This document shows, one piece after another, positions 44,750 to 53,092 of a stretch of 64,000 nt of DNA (position 1 is the stretch's first letter; each line of letters opens with the position of its first letter). The translations under genes and the position numbers were made by a program. The notes beneath the pieces were generated by a model. It saw nothing but the letters and a program-made list of their open reading frames with translations, was not told the origin of the DNA and did not search any database. Source of the stretch: Cognatitamlana sp035818475 (GTDB taxonomy: Bacteria; Bacteroidota; Bacteroidia; Flavobacteriales; Flavobacteriaceae); contig NZ_JAYMGV010000003.1 of assembly GCF_035818475.1 (NCBI RefSeq), forward strand, positions 248,001 to 312,000. The letters run 5' to 3'.

Positions 44750-46060
44750 ATGGGAACATTTAAAATTGAAGGAGGACACCAATTAAAAGGTAGTATCCAG
44801 CCACAGGGAGCAAAAAACGAAGCCTTACAAATTTTATGCGCTGTTTTATTAACCCCCGAATTAGTTACAATACATAACATACCAGATATTGTTGATGTTA
44901 ATAAGCTTATTACTTTACTTAAAAAACTTGGAGTAAAAGTTGAAAAGTTAGGAAAGGGAAGCTATACTTTTCAGGCTGATGAGGTTAATTTAAAATACCT
45001 GGAATCTGACCAATTTAAAATTGATGGCCGTGGTTTACGTGGTTCCATAATGATTGTAGGGCCGCTTCTGGCACGTTTTGGTAAAGGGTATATCCCAAAG
45101 CCTGGTGGAGACAAAATAGGCCGACGCCGTCTAGATACTCATTTTGATGGTTTGATAAAACTGGGAGCTAAGTTTGGCTACAGTAGAGAAGAACAGTTTT
45201 ATGGTGTTGAAGCTGAAAAATTAAAAGGTACCTATATGTTGCTTGAAGAAGCTTCGGTAACAGGTACGGCAAATATTTTAATGGCCGCTGTTTTAGCCGA
45301 AGGACAAACTACTATTTACAATGCTGCCTGTGAACCCTATTTACAACAACTATGTAAGATGCTAAATAGAATGGGGGCTAAGATTAGTGGTGTAGGATCC
45401 AATATGCTAATTATTGATGGTGTTAAAAGTTTAGGTGGTACAGACCATACTATGCTTCCTGATATGATTGAAATAGGCAGTTGGATTGGCCTAGCGGCAA
45501 TGACCAAGAGTGAGCTAACCATTACAAATGTATCCTGGGAGGATTTAGGTATAATTCCGGAAACATTTAGAAAATTAGGAATCACTGTTGAAAGACAAGG
45601 AGATAACATCCATATTCCGGCGCATACAGATGGTTATGAAATCCAAAGTTTTATTGATGGTTCCATTTTAACCATTTCTGATGCACCATGGCCAGGATTT
45701 ACACCAGATTTATTGAGCATTATTTTGGTTGTTGCAACGCAAGCCAGAGGTAGTGTATTGGTACATCAAAAAATGTTTGAAAGTAGATTGTTCTTTGTAG
45801 ATAAACTAATAGATATGGGAGCAAAAATTATACTTTGTGATCCGCATAGAGCTACTGTAATTGGTCATGATTATAAATCAACATTGAAGGCAACAACAAT
45901 GACCTCTCCGGATATACGTGCCGGGGTATCATTATTGATCGCAGCACTTTCAGCAAAAGGCACCTCAACTATTCAAAATATTGAGCAAATAGATCGTGGT
46001 TATGAAAACATTGATGAGCGTTTACGTGCTATTGGTGCCCGGATTGAAAGGATAGATTAA
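44750..46060 (+). CDS. murA: UDP-N-acetylglucosamine 1-carboxyvinyltransferase, Asp-type active site
   Basis: A 436-residue enzyme for the first committed step of peptidoglycan synthesis: transfer of enolpyruvate from PEP to UDP-GlcNAc. GGHQLKGSIQPQGAKNEAL is the N-terminal signature. In the mobile loop KPGGDKIGRRRLD, Asp121 stands where the catalytic Cys115 of E. coli MurA would be. Enzymes with Asp at this position remain active but are not alkylated by fosfomycin, so intrinsic fosfomycin resistance is expected. It is cytoplasmic. It follows the DUF4290 gene by 6 bases and converges with fhs. Confidence 0.97.
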   Translation: MGTFKIEGGHQLKGSIQPQGAKNEALQILCAVLLTPELVTIHNIPDIVDVNKLITLLKKLGVKVEKLGKGSYTFQADEVNLKYLESDQFKIDGRGLRGSIMIVGPLLARFGKGYIPKPGGDKIGRRRLDTHFDGLIKLGAKFGYSREEQFYGVEAEKLKGTYMLLEEASVTGTANILMAAVLAEGQTTIYNAACEPYLQQLCKMLNRMGAKISGVGSNMLIIDGVKSLGGTDHTMLPDMIEIGSWIGLAAMTKSELTITNVSWEDLGIIPETFRKLGITVERQGDNIHIPAHTDGYEIQSFIDGSILTISDAPWPGFTPDLLSIILVVATQARGSVLVHQKMFESRLFFVDKLIDMGAKIILCDPHRATVIGHDYKSTLKATTMTSPDIRAGVSLLIAALSAKGTSTIQNIEQIDRGYENIDERLRAIGARIERID

Positions 46061-46073
46061 CTTATTTTTGAAT

Positions 46074-47741
46074 TTAGAATAACCCGGAAATCTCGCCATC
46101 ATCATTAATATCAATGTGTTCTGAGGCAGGGTGCGCAGGTAATCCCGGCATACGCATAATATCACCGGTAATGGGGATTAAAAATCCAGCACCCGTTGCT
46201 ATTTCAATTTCTCTTACAGTTATTATAAAATCTTTTGGACGCCCTAATAATTTGGGATTGTCTGATAATGATTTTTGAGTTTTTGCAATACAAACAGGAA
46301 GATGTTCCAGACCCAATTTTGAGATTTTATTGAGCTGAGCTTTTGCTTTTGAAGTGTAATCTACATGTTCGGCACCATAAATTTCTGTAGCAATGGTTTC
46401 TATTTTGTCTTTTACTTTTGAAGCCCATTGGTATAAAGGTTTAAAGTCTGAGGTTTTTGAATTAACAATATCTATAACAGATTGCGCTAATTCAATAGCA
46501 CCTTCTCCTCCTTTGGCCCAAACATCAGCCAAAGCCACTTTGATATTTTTTGACTTTGCAAAATCTTTAATTAATTGAATTTCTTCATGGCTATCAGTTG
46601 TAAATCTATTAATAGCAATTATTGGTGATACATTAAATTTTGTAATGTTTTCCAGGTGCTTTTCTAAATTTGGCAATCCATTTTCTAAAGCTTCCAGGTT
46701 AGGAATGGTTAATGACTTTAAATCGGCTCCCCCATGATATTTTAAAGCTCTAATGGTGGTGGTTAATACCACAGCTTTTGGTTTTAATCCGGCACTTTGG
46801 CATTTGATATCAAAGAATTTTTCAGCCCCCAGATCAAATCCAAAACCAGCTTCAGTAACCGTATATTCTGAATGTGACATGCCCATTAGCGTGGCAATAA
46901 CTGAATTGGTGCCTTGAGCAATATTAGCAAATGGGCCACCATGGATTATGGCGGGGTTTCCTTCAATAGTTTGAACCAGGTTTGGTTTAATGGCCTCTTT
47001 CAAAAGTACGGTCATGGCGCCTTCTGCCTTCAGGTCTTTAGCATAAACAGGAAGTTTATCATAGGTATACCCTACAAAGATGTTTCCTAATCTGGCTTTT
47101 AAATCGGAAAGATTTTCTGCTAAGCACAGAATGGCCATAATCTCTGAGGCAGCTGTAATGTCAAATCCGGTTTCTCTGGGTACCCCCGATGTTGTTCCTC
47201 CTAAGCCTACAATGACACGTCTTAATGCACGGTCATTCAAATCTACCACACGTTTCCATCCGATAGTTCTGGGGTCAATACGTAACGAATTGGTTTTACT
47301 TTGAATATTGTTGTCAATGATAGCAGCCAGTAGATTGTGCGCTTTTTCAATAGCGGAGAAGTCACCTGTAAAATGAAGGTTTATATCTTCCATTGGTAAT
47401 ACCTGAGAGTATCCGCCTCCGGTAGCCCCACCTTTAATTCCAAACACGGGACCTAATGAGGGTTCTCTTAATACTACCGTAGTTTTTTTGTTTAAGCGGT
47501 TTAATGCTTCAGACAGGCCTATGGACATGGTTGTTTTTCCTTCTCCGGCAGGTGTTGGAGAGATAGCCGAAACCAGTATGAGATTACTTTTAGCTGCTAC
47601 TGTTTTGTCAATAGCGTTTAGCGGTAATTTTGCTTTAAATTTTCCGTACATTTCAATATGTTCCGGGTGGATTCCAAATTTTTGGGCAATTTCTGAAATA
47701 GGTTTTAACGTAATGGTCTTTGCGATTTGTAAATCGGTCAT
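46074..47741 (-). CDS. fhs: Formate-tetrahydrofolate ligase
   Basis: A 555-residue ATP-dependent enzyme that makes 10-formyltetrahydrofolate from formate. Typical features: PAGEGKTTMSIGL (phosphate loop, about 57-69), REPSLGPVFGIKGGATGGGYSQV and the FTGDFSAIEKAHNLLAA segment. The frame is open for 15 more residues upstream, but only the ATG at 47741 gives the family start MTDLQIAKTI. It feeds one-carbon units to purines, Met-tRNA formylation (fmt is 5 kb away) and methionine. It is cytoplasmic. It converges with murA, with 13 bases between stops. Confidence 0.97.
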   Translation of the reverse strand: MTDLQIAKTITLKPISEIAQKFGIHPEHIEMYGKFKAKLPLNAIDKTVAAKSNLILVSAISPTPAGEGKTTMSIGLSEALNRLNKKTTVVLREPSLGPVFGIKGGATGGGYSQVLPMEDINLHFTGDFSAIEKAHNLLAAIIDNNIQSKTNSLRIDPRTIGWKRVVDLNDRALRRVIVGLGGTTSGVPRETGFDITAASEIMAILCLAENLSDLKARLGNIFVGYTYDKLPVYAKDLKAEGAMTVLLKEAIKPNLVQTIEGNPAIIHGGPFANIAQGTNSVIATLMGMSHSEYTVTEAGFGFDLGAEKFFDIKCQSAGLKPKAVVLTTTIRALKYHGGADLKSLTIPNLEALENGLPNLEKHLENITKFNVSPIIAINRFTTDSHEEIQLIKDFAKSKNIKVALADVWAKGGEGAIELAQSVIDIVNSKTSDFKPLYQWASKVKDKIETIATEIYGAEHVDYTSKAKAQLNKISKLGLEHLPVCIAKTQKSLSDNPKLLGRPKDFIITVREIEIATGAGFLIPITGDIMRMPGLPAHPASEHIDINDDGEISGLF

Positions 47742-47880
47742 ATGGCATGATTTTGATCTCTTAAAAATATGAAATTTAAAAACCATTTATGTCATTTTTA
47801 CCATAAATGTATTTTTGCTTTTAAAAGGGGAAAACGCTTATTTTTTATAAAGGAGATATTTAATAGAACGGGGAGGTATG

Positions 47881-48267
47881 TTAATTTACCTTTACCATTT
47901 CCAGCTTTAGATCTGGGATCTCCATAGCCTTACATTTTGATATACAGGTATACCTGTTGTCACCAAATGTTTTAGTTATAGTCACATTAAAAACTTTTCC
48001 AACCAATTTTTGGAAGTCAGGATTAGAGACTTTACTACAAGTTAAGGTGTATTCACAGTCTGATTGCCATGAAATGACACTATAAATCTCTAAACCACTT
48101 TTGCTACTCGTTTCTATTTGAGTGGTATCGGTTCTTGTTACTTGCCATTCAGCATATTTAGGAGATGTATATTCAAACTGACCGGTATGAAAATTATGGC
48201 ATGATTTATTTTGAGCAAAACTGCCGGAGCTCAATGTTATTAAAAGTATGAAAATTAACTTTTTCAA
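47881..48267 (-). CDS. Small secreted protein
   Basis: A 128-residue protein. The TTG at 48267 gives MKKLIFILLITLSSGSFAQ, an ideal signal peptide; an earlier TTG (48318) would add 17 atypical residues, so I choose the later start. The mature protein is beta-rich with four spaced cysteines (CHNFHTG, DCEYTLTC, CISKC) likely to form disulfides. No family recognised. It probably lies in the periplasm or is exported. It lies 150 bases from the SnoaL-like gene. Confidence 0.7.
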   Translation of the reverse strand: MKKLIFILLITLSSGSFAQNKSCHNFHTGQFEYTSPKYAEWQVTRTDTTQIETSSKSGLEIYSVISWQSDCEYTLTCSKVSNPDFQKLVGKVFNVTITKTFGDNRYTCISKCKAMEIPDLKLEMVKVN

Positions 48268-48354
48268 AAAGAAAATTAGTTGGTCGTTATTCCAAATGTA
48301 AGAAATAAATTCAAGCAATTTAACATTTAAAATGGTTTCTTTTGTATATTATTC

Positions 48355-48399
48355 AAAAACAAAAAGCTTTAATTGTTATAACTAAAGCTTTTTGTTTTT
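48355..48399 (-). terminator. Terminator of the SnoaL-like gene
   Basis: A 17-bp perfect inverted repeat: the left arm AAAAACAAAAAGCTTTA matches the right arm TAAAGCTTTTTGTTTTT around an 11-base loop. It lies just past the stop codon at 48417. One of the strongest hairpins in the window. Confidence 0.88.
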
Positions 48400-48416
48400 A
48401 ATTTTTTATGATTAAT

Positions 48417-48779
48417 CTACAGGGTATAAAAAAACTGTTCATTAACAATTTTACCGCTATTGACTTCAAAAACACAAACTTCCTCCATTTGTTGTCTGCC
48501 CCGATCTTTAAAGGTTACATCAAAGCTCATTTTACTGGTAAAATGGTTATCAGCAACAACAGGATCTGAAATCTCTCCACTATGAAACTCTACAACATTA
48601 TCAAGCCATTGTTTACTTTTATCCCAGACATTTTGTTTTCCGGCTACAAATTCACCATATGGAACTCCCGGCATTTCTTTACTGGTTACATTGTCGGCAT
48701 ATAACTCATCTATGCATTCTAAGTTTTTACCTTCGCGACACATTTGTGCCCACTTGTTTGCTACGTCTTGTGTACTCAT
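48417..48779 (-). CDS. SnoaL-like/NTF2-fold protein
   Basis: A 120-residue cytoplasmic protein with the cone-shaped NTF2 fold pattern: QDVANKWAQMCREGKNLECIDELYADNV, then SFDVTFKDRGRQQMEEVCVFEVNSGKIVNEQFFY. This matches the nuclear-transport-factor-2 family used as small hydrolases or binding proteins. No catalytic residue can be named with confidence. It lies 93 bases from the photolyase stop on the same strand, and its own terminator follows. Confidence 0.85.
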   Translation of the reverse strand: MSTQDVANKWAQMCREGKNLECIDELYADNVTSKEMPGVPYGEFVAGKQNVWDKSKQWLDNVVEFHSGEISDPVVADNHFTSKMSFDVTFKDRGRQQMEEVCVFEVNSGKIVNEQFFYTL

Positions 48780-48871
48780 TATTTAGTTGTTATTGATGAG
48801 TTATAAAGTTAGCGAAAATTAGAGTATGTAAATCTTAATAAAATGTTATGAACTCCCTTTTTTTGGAGATT

Positions 48872-50176
48872 TTATCCCAAAGCTTTTTTGTAAACGTCTA
48901 AACAGCGTGCTCTGGCAAATTTATGTTCCACTATAGGAGAGGGGTAGGTTAATTCCTGAAAATCAGGCACCCATTTTTTTATATAGTCTAAATTTTTATC
49001 AAACTTTTTGATTTGGGTTAAGGGATTAAAGATTCTAAAGTAAGGAGCAGCATCAACACCGCAACCGGCCACCCATTGCCAGTTTCCAATATTACTGGCC
49101 ATTTCATAATCATGAAGCTTTTTCGCAAAATAGGTTTCTCCCCAACGCCAGTCTATGAGTAAATGTTTGCATAAAAAACTACCAACCAACATTCTAACCC
49201 TATTGTGCATATACCCGGTTTGATTTAATTGCCTCATACCGGCATCAACTAAAGGGTAACCTGTTTTGCCCTCACACCAGGCTTTGAATTCATTTTCATT
49301 ATTCCTCCAAACAATAGTATCATACTTAGGTTTGAAGCTTTTGAATTGTATTTCCGGGTAATGCCACAGAATTTGCATGAAGAATTCACGCCATATGAGT
49401 TCCTGCCAGAATATTTCATTTGTTTCTAACACCGCTTTTTTTATAACGCTTCTAATGCTTACAGTTCCAAATCTTAAATGGGGGCCTAATCTTGAAGTGC
49501 TATCTTTTGCCGGGAAATTTCTGGTGTCTTCATAGTTTTGAATAAATTCTGGTGTGATTCTATATGGTTTTATATAATGTCTGGATGTTTCAAAGCCTAA
49601 TTCAGTAAGACTTAAATTAGGAAATGTAAAGTTTGAAATAAAATTGTTGAGTCTGTTTTCAGATGGGAAACTTTGTTGCTCGGTGTTTCTATAGGTTGCT
49701 TTCCAGCGTTTCATATATGGTGTGTATATCTGATAAGGGCTTAGATTGTTTTTAGTAATATCATTTTTTTCAAAGATTACCTGGTCTTTATAGCTTTTAA
49801 AACCAATGCTGTGTGCTTTTAAAAATTGCACTATATCTAAATCCCTTTTTCTTGCATAAGGTTCATAGTCATGATTAGTATATACTGCTTTAATAGTATT
49901 GGCTTTGATTAATTGTTTAAAAATATCTAAAGGATTACCATGATAGATATTAATGCCACCGTTTATTTTGTTTTGGAGTCTGGTGTTTAGTGTTTGAAGT
50001 GTCTTATGAATGAAACTGATTCTGGCATCATCCTTTGGAAGACCATCCAGAATATTTGAGTCAAATATAAAAATGGGAAGGACCTTTAATGTCCCTTTTA
50101 ATGCGTTGTAAAGACCATGGTTGTCTTCCAGTCTCAAGTCTCTTCTAAACCAAAAAATATTGATTGCTATACTCAT
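48872..50176 (-). CDS. phrB: Deoxyribodipyrimidine photolyase (cryptochrome/photolyase family)
   Basis: A 434-residue flavoprotein. WFRRDLRLEDNHGLYNAL (residues 8-25) starts the N-terminal antenna domain. TSRLGPHLRFGTVSIR and the FAD-binding region (WGETYFAKKLHDYE, then MASNIGNWQWVAGCGVDAAPYFRIFNP in pieces) form the C-terminal domain. It should repair cyclobutane pyrimidine dimers with visible light; a cryptochrome role cannot be excluded. It lies in a cluster with an SDR pseudogene, tandem small proteins, an SDR-DUF2867 protein and an aquaporin. Confidence 0.95.
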   Translation of the reverse strand: MSIAINIFWFRRDLRLEDNHGLYNALKGTLKVLPIFIFDSNILDGLPKDDARISFIHKTLQTLNTRLQNKINGGINIYHGNPLDIFKQLIKANTIKAVYTNHDYEPYARKRDLDIVQFLKAHSIGFKSYKDQVIFEKNDITKNNLSPYQIYTPYMKRWKATYRNTEQQSFPSENRLNNFISNFTFPNLSLTELGFETSRHYIKPYRITPEFIQNYEDTRNFPAKDSTSRLGPHLRFGTVSIRSVIKKAVLETNEIFWQELIWREFFMQILWHYPEIQFKSFKPKYDTIVWRNNENEFKAWCEGKTGYPLVDAGMRQLNQTGYMHNRVRMLVGSFLCKHLLIDWRWGETYFAKKLHDYEMASNIGNWQWVAGCGVDAAPYFRIFNPLTQIKKFDKNLDYIKKWVPDFQELTYPSPIVEHKFARARCLDVYKKALG

Positions 50177-50218
50177 TATTAATACTTGTCAAATAGTTCT
50201 TCCATAAGAGGTTTAGAG

Positions 50219-50694
50219 CTAAATTTTAAAACTCACTATACCACAATCTATTTCAAATATTTGTCCGAATATAGGCGACGCCTTGTCTGATTTTAACTGT
50301 GGCTATACTAGCATGAAAGGGCACACCAAGTTTTGCGGCTACTGCACTGAATAATAAAATAAAGGGCGTAAGTCATTTTTAGTACAGGCAGATAGTATTG
50401 GATAGCTTTTATAGCTCCCAAAACATTAATTTCAAAATCATTTTTAAAATTATCGAGACTTAGCCCTGAAATTGGTTTTAAATTAATACTTCCGGGGTAA
50501 TAAATTAACCCATCAGCAGCATCCAGATTAGGTAAGTCATTTTGAAGTGTATCACAAAAAAAGTGAACTAAATTAGCATATAGCTCTTTAGGAGTTGTTC
50601 GACTAATATTTACAACTTTAGAAACTCCAGTTAATTTTTTAAGAATAGCATTTTCTATACCCTTACTACCACCAACTATAATTATTGTTTTCAT
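50219..50694 (-). pseudogene. Short-chain dehydrogenase pseudogene
   Basis: The N-terminal frame (from ATG 50694) has the Rossmann signature IIIVGGSKGIENAIL and GLIYYPGSINLKPISG up to YYLPVLKM. Then the frame breaks near 50375: the next frame reads SAVAAKLGVPFHASIAT, the usual SDR active-site region (although the Tyr of YxxxK is replaced by His/Ala). After that a third frame reads SDKASPIFGQIFEIDCGIVSFKI-stop, the usual SDR end. About 80 residues between these pieces are missing. So it is a decayed gene with two frame changes and an internal deletion. It sits just 42 bases upstream of the photolyase. Confidence 0.82.
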
Positions 50695-50717
50695 TTGGTT
50701 TCAGGGCGTAATTTAGT

Positions 50718-50933
50718 TTATGGCCTGCCCTTTAGCCTTTTTTCAATTTTCTGTTTAATAACAGTTAAACGTTTCATCAGATCCATAATTTCGGGATCTT
50801 TATTTTCTTTATAAATAGTATTTAAACTTAAAATAAGGTCTTTTACTTCTCTAGAGGATTCAATACGTTCACTGGTTGTTTTAAAGGTGTGTTTGCGTTG
50901 CTCAAATTCTAAAGCACGGTCAATAAGCTCCAT
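50718..50933 (-). CDS. Small helical protein, tandem copy 1
   Basis: A 71-residue protein, largely helical and basic: MELIDRALEFEQRKH, then EVKDLILSLNTIYKENKD and IMDLMKRLTVIKQKIEKRLKG. It is clearly a paralogue of the gene at 51102-51323 (same start, same middle, same end), so the pair arose by duplication. No domain recognised; the amphipathic helices suggest a small regulator or a dimerising protein. It lies 23 bases from the SDR pseudogene on the same strand. Confidence 0.78.
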   Translation of the reverse strand: MELIDRALEFEQRKHTFKTTSERIESSREVKDLILSLNTIYKENKDPEIMDLMKRLTVIKQKIEKRLKGRP

Positions 50934-50965
50934 AGTTTTTTAAATCTTTAATCTGGTTTATTTTG

Positions 50966-50992
50966 TTGTGAAATTATGGTATACTTTCACAA
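50966..50992. promoter_or_regulatory. TTGTGAA-N13-TTCACAA inverted repeat
   Basis: Perfect 7-bp arms, TTGTGAA (50966-50972) and TTCACAA (50986-50992), sit about 33 bases upstream of the small-protein gene start at 50933. It could be an operator or chance in AT-rich DNA. Confidence 0.35.
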
Positions 50993-51101
50993 TTTGACAA
51001 TATAGTAAAATCTATATTATTATTGATTTTTATAAAGAATTATTATGTAAATTTTAATATTTGGCCATTTTTCACGTTGTTTTTTGACATAATATAAAGT
51101 T

Positions 51102-51323
51102 TTAATTTACTAAAGGGCCTTTTAAACGTTTCTCTACTTTTCTTTTAATGATTGTTAAACGTTTCATGATATCCATAATTTTTTCATCCTTCTTTTCTTT
51201 ATAAATTTGGTTTAAATCTAAAATTAAAGCTTTAGCTTCTCTAGAGATTTTTACACGATCGCTAGTTGATAACGACCTCATTTTTCTTTGTTCAAATTCC
51301 AGTGCTCTGTTTATTAAATCCAT
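51102..51323 (-). CDS. Small helical protein, tandem copy 2
   Basis: A 73-residue helical basic protein that starts MDLINRALEFEQRKM, continues EAKALILDLNQIYKEKKD and ends IMDIMKRLTIIKRKVEKRLKG. It aligns from end to end with the neighbour at 50718-50933, with differences mainly around residues 15-30. The family is unknown to me. The promoter region upstream carries the palindrome TGTTTAAT-N14-ATTAAACA next to a TATATTTG box, so its expression is probably controlled with the SDR-DUF2867 gene, which has the same arrangement. Confidence 0.78.
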   Translation of the reverse strand: MDLINRALEFEQRKMRSLSTSDRVKISREAKALILDLNQIYKEKKDEKIMDIMKRLTIIKRKVEKRLKGPLVN

Positions 51324-51466
51324 GGTATTAATTGTTTAAAGTTTTGTAGTTCTGTCACTTTTCAATGCTCTAACTTTCATTATTATAATCATAAATTTTA
51401 ATTCAAAAGATGTTGTGTGATTTATTAAACTACTTTTTACATCTAAGATTTAATTACCGGCTCATT

Positions 51467-51509
51467 CAAATATATGAAATGTTTAATTAATGTTTTGAAA
51501 TATTAAACA
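51467..51509 (-). promoter_or_regulatory. Palindromic operator and -7 box upstream of small protein 2
   Basis: On + the arms are TGTTTAAT (51480-51487) and ATTAAACA (51502-51509), separated by 14 bases. On the - strand a TATATTTG box (CAAATATA at 51467-51474 on +) begins 5 bases after the palindrome. That is a perfect Bacteroidetes -7 element without a -33 TTG. The palindrome covers the -33 area, suggesting control by a dimeric regulator. The same arrangement recurs at 53033-53076. Confidence 0.65.
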
Positions 51510-51541
51510 AAAAATATCTATTGAACTATAAGTAAGTTCTA

Positions 51542-52969
51542 TTATGCTTTAGAAAGTTTATTGATCATGCCTTTAAAGATGAAGACATGAAAGGGTAATA
51601 CACTATACCAATAGAGTCTGCCCCAGATCCCACGAGGCCTGAAAGTTGCAGTCTGTTTAAGCTTGTTTTTTTCTATTTTAAACTCTAACCATGCTTCTCC
51701 CGGTAATCTCATTTCTGCATAGAGTAACAGTTTTTGTTGAGCCTTATCGGCAAAAATAACACGCCAGAAATCTAAGGCATCGCCGGCGTTTATGTTGGTA
51801 GGACTGGTACGTCCTCGTCGCAAGCCAATGCCTCCAAAAAGCTTATCAATGTATCCTCTAATTTGCCATAAAAGTGTTCCGTAGTACCACCCTGTTTTAC
51901 CTCCAATAGCCCAAATTTTATTGAGAGTTTTTCCGGGGTCTTTGACAAAGGATTCTTTGTAGTCTTTAAAACAGCCAAATTTAGGAACGTTTATGTATTT
52001 GTGAAGACCACTACTTTGCAGTCTTCCGCTACTAATTATTGAGTCTTTCCAGCTGGATATGATGCCGTTTTGTTCAATTTTTTCAAAAGCCAATTTTACG
52101 GCTTCATCGTATGGTATTGGATTGACTTCCAGTATATCATTTATTTGACTTGGTCTTCCTATAATTTGTACCTTCATGCTATCAACCAATGATATGGCTA
52201 ACTTATAGGACGTAGAGGTTACAAAATATAACCAATATGAAGATAGCTTGGGCGTCATAACGGGTACTGTTAAAATATAACGTTTAAGACCTCTTACTTT
52301 TGCAAATTGCAAGAGCATGCCTTTATATGTTATGATTTCCGGACCAAAAACATCATAAGATGTATTATATAGGGTTTTGTTTCCTGCTGCTCTGTATAAA
52401 AATGTTAACATATCTCTTACTGCTATTGGCTGTGTTTTGGTGTTTAACCATTTTGGAGCAATCATAAATGGCAATTTTTCAACCAGGTCCCGTATGATTT
52501 CAAATGATGCGCTTCCGGATCCAACAATGATGCCTGTTTTAAATGTGGTAAGGGCATATACATCAGATTTAAGGGTGTTCTCAACCTGTTTTCTGGAGCT
52601 TAAATGTTTGGACAATTCTTTTTCATTAGTAATACCACTTAGATAAATTACTTGATTGATTTTAGTAGATTCTATATAGGTTTTAAAATTTACAGCACAT
52701 TGTTGTTCTAGTGATTTAAAGTCTTTTGATGGACTTGACATAGAGTGAATTAAATAATAAGCGACATCAATGTCTTTTGGGATGTTTTTAAGTGTTTCAG
52801 GTTTTAAAAAATCGGCTTCAATAACAAATACTTTATCGTCTTCCGTATAATGACTATCAGCTCTCAACCTATCCCTAACGACACATACCACAGTATGCCC
52901 TTCTTTAAGTAATAAAGGAATCAGGCGTTTGCCTATATAACCAGTGGCTCCTGTTACCAGAATAGTCAT
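51542..52969 (-). CDS. SDR (NmrA-like) fused to DUF2867
   Basis: A 475-residue protein. The N-terminal NAD(P)-binding domain has VTGATGYIGKRLIPLLL (about 5-21), YYLIHSM and QVIYLSGI, as in atypical SDRs of the NmrA type. The C-terminal half, with LDFWRVIFADKAQQKLLLYAEMRLPGEAWLEF and FRPRGIWGRLYWYSVLPFHVFIFKGM, is the DUF2867 domain. This fusion is common in Bacteroidetes and often lies near photolyase and light-stress genes. It is probably cytoplasmic. The substrate is unknown. Confidence 0.92.
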   Translation of the reverse strand: MTILVTGATGYIGKRLIPLLLKEGHTVVCVVRDRLRADSHYTEDDKVFVIEADFLKPETLKNIPKDIDVAYYLIHSMSSPSKDFKSLEQQCAVNFKTYIESTKINQVIYLSGITNEKELSKHLSSRKQVENTLKSDVYALTTFKTGIIVGSGSASFEIIRDLVEKLPFMIAPKWLNTKTQPIAVRDMLTFLYRAAGNKTLYNTSYDVFGPEIITYKGMLLQFAKVRGLKRYILTVPVMTPKLSSYWLYFVTSTSYKLAISLVDSMKVQIIGRPSQINDILEVNPIPYDEAVKLAFEKIEQNGIISSWKDSIISSGRLQSSGLHKYINVPKFGCFKDYKESFVKDPGKTLNKIWAIGGKTGWYYGTLLWQIRGYIDKLFGGIGLRRGRTSPTNINAGDALDFWRVIFADKAQQKLLLYAEMRLPGEAWLEFKIEKNKLKQTATFRPRGIWGRLYWYSVLPFHVFIFKGMINKLSKA

Positions 52970-53032
52970 AATTGTGTTGTATTTTCTTGATATCAGGAAA
53001 CTAGCCTATTTACCAATACGTTTTATATTTGA

Positions 53033-53076
53033 TAAATATACAAAAATGTTTAATTATTTTAAAAAAATATTAAACA
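53033..53076 (-). promoter_or_regulatory. Palindromic operator and -7 box upstream of SDR-DUF2867
   Basis: On + the arms are TGTTTAAT (53047-53054) and ATTAAACA (53069-53076), again separated by exactly 14 bases. On the - strand a TATATTTA box (TAAATATA at 53033-53040 on +) starts 6 bases after it. The operator is 78 bases before the start codon. The half-sites, spacing and distance to the -7 box match 51467-51509. Confidence 0.65.
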
Positions 53077-53092
53077 AAATAAATTAAAAATT

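Noticed and set aside
47742..47786. 15-residue extension of formate-tetrahydrofolate ligase
   Set aside because: Atypical sequence before the family start MTDLQIAKTI.
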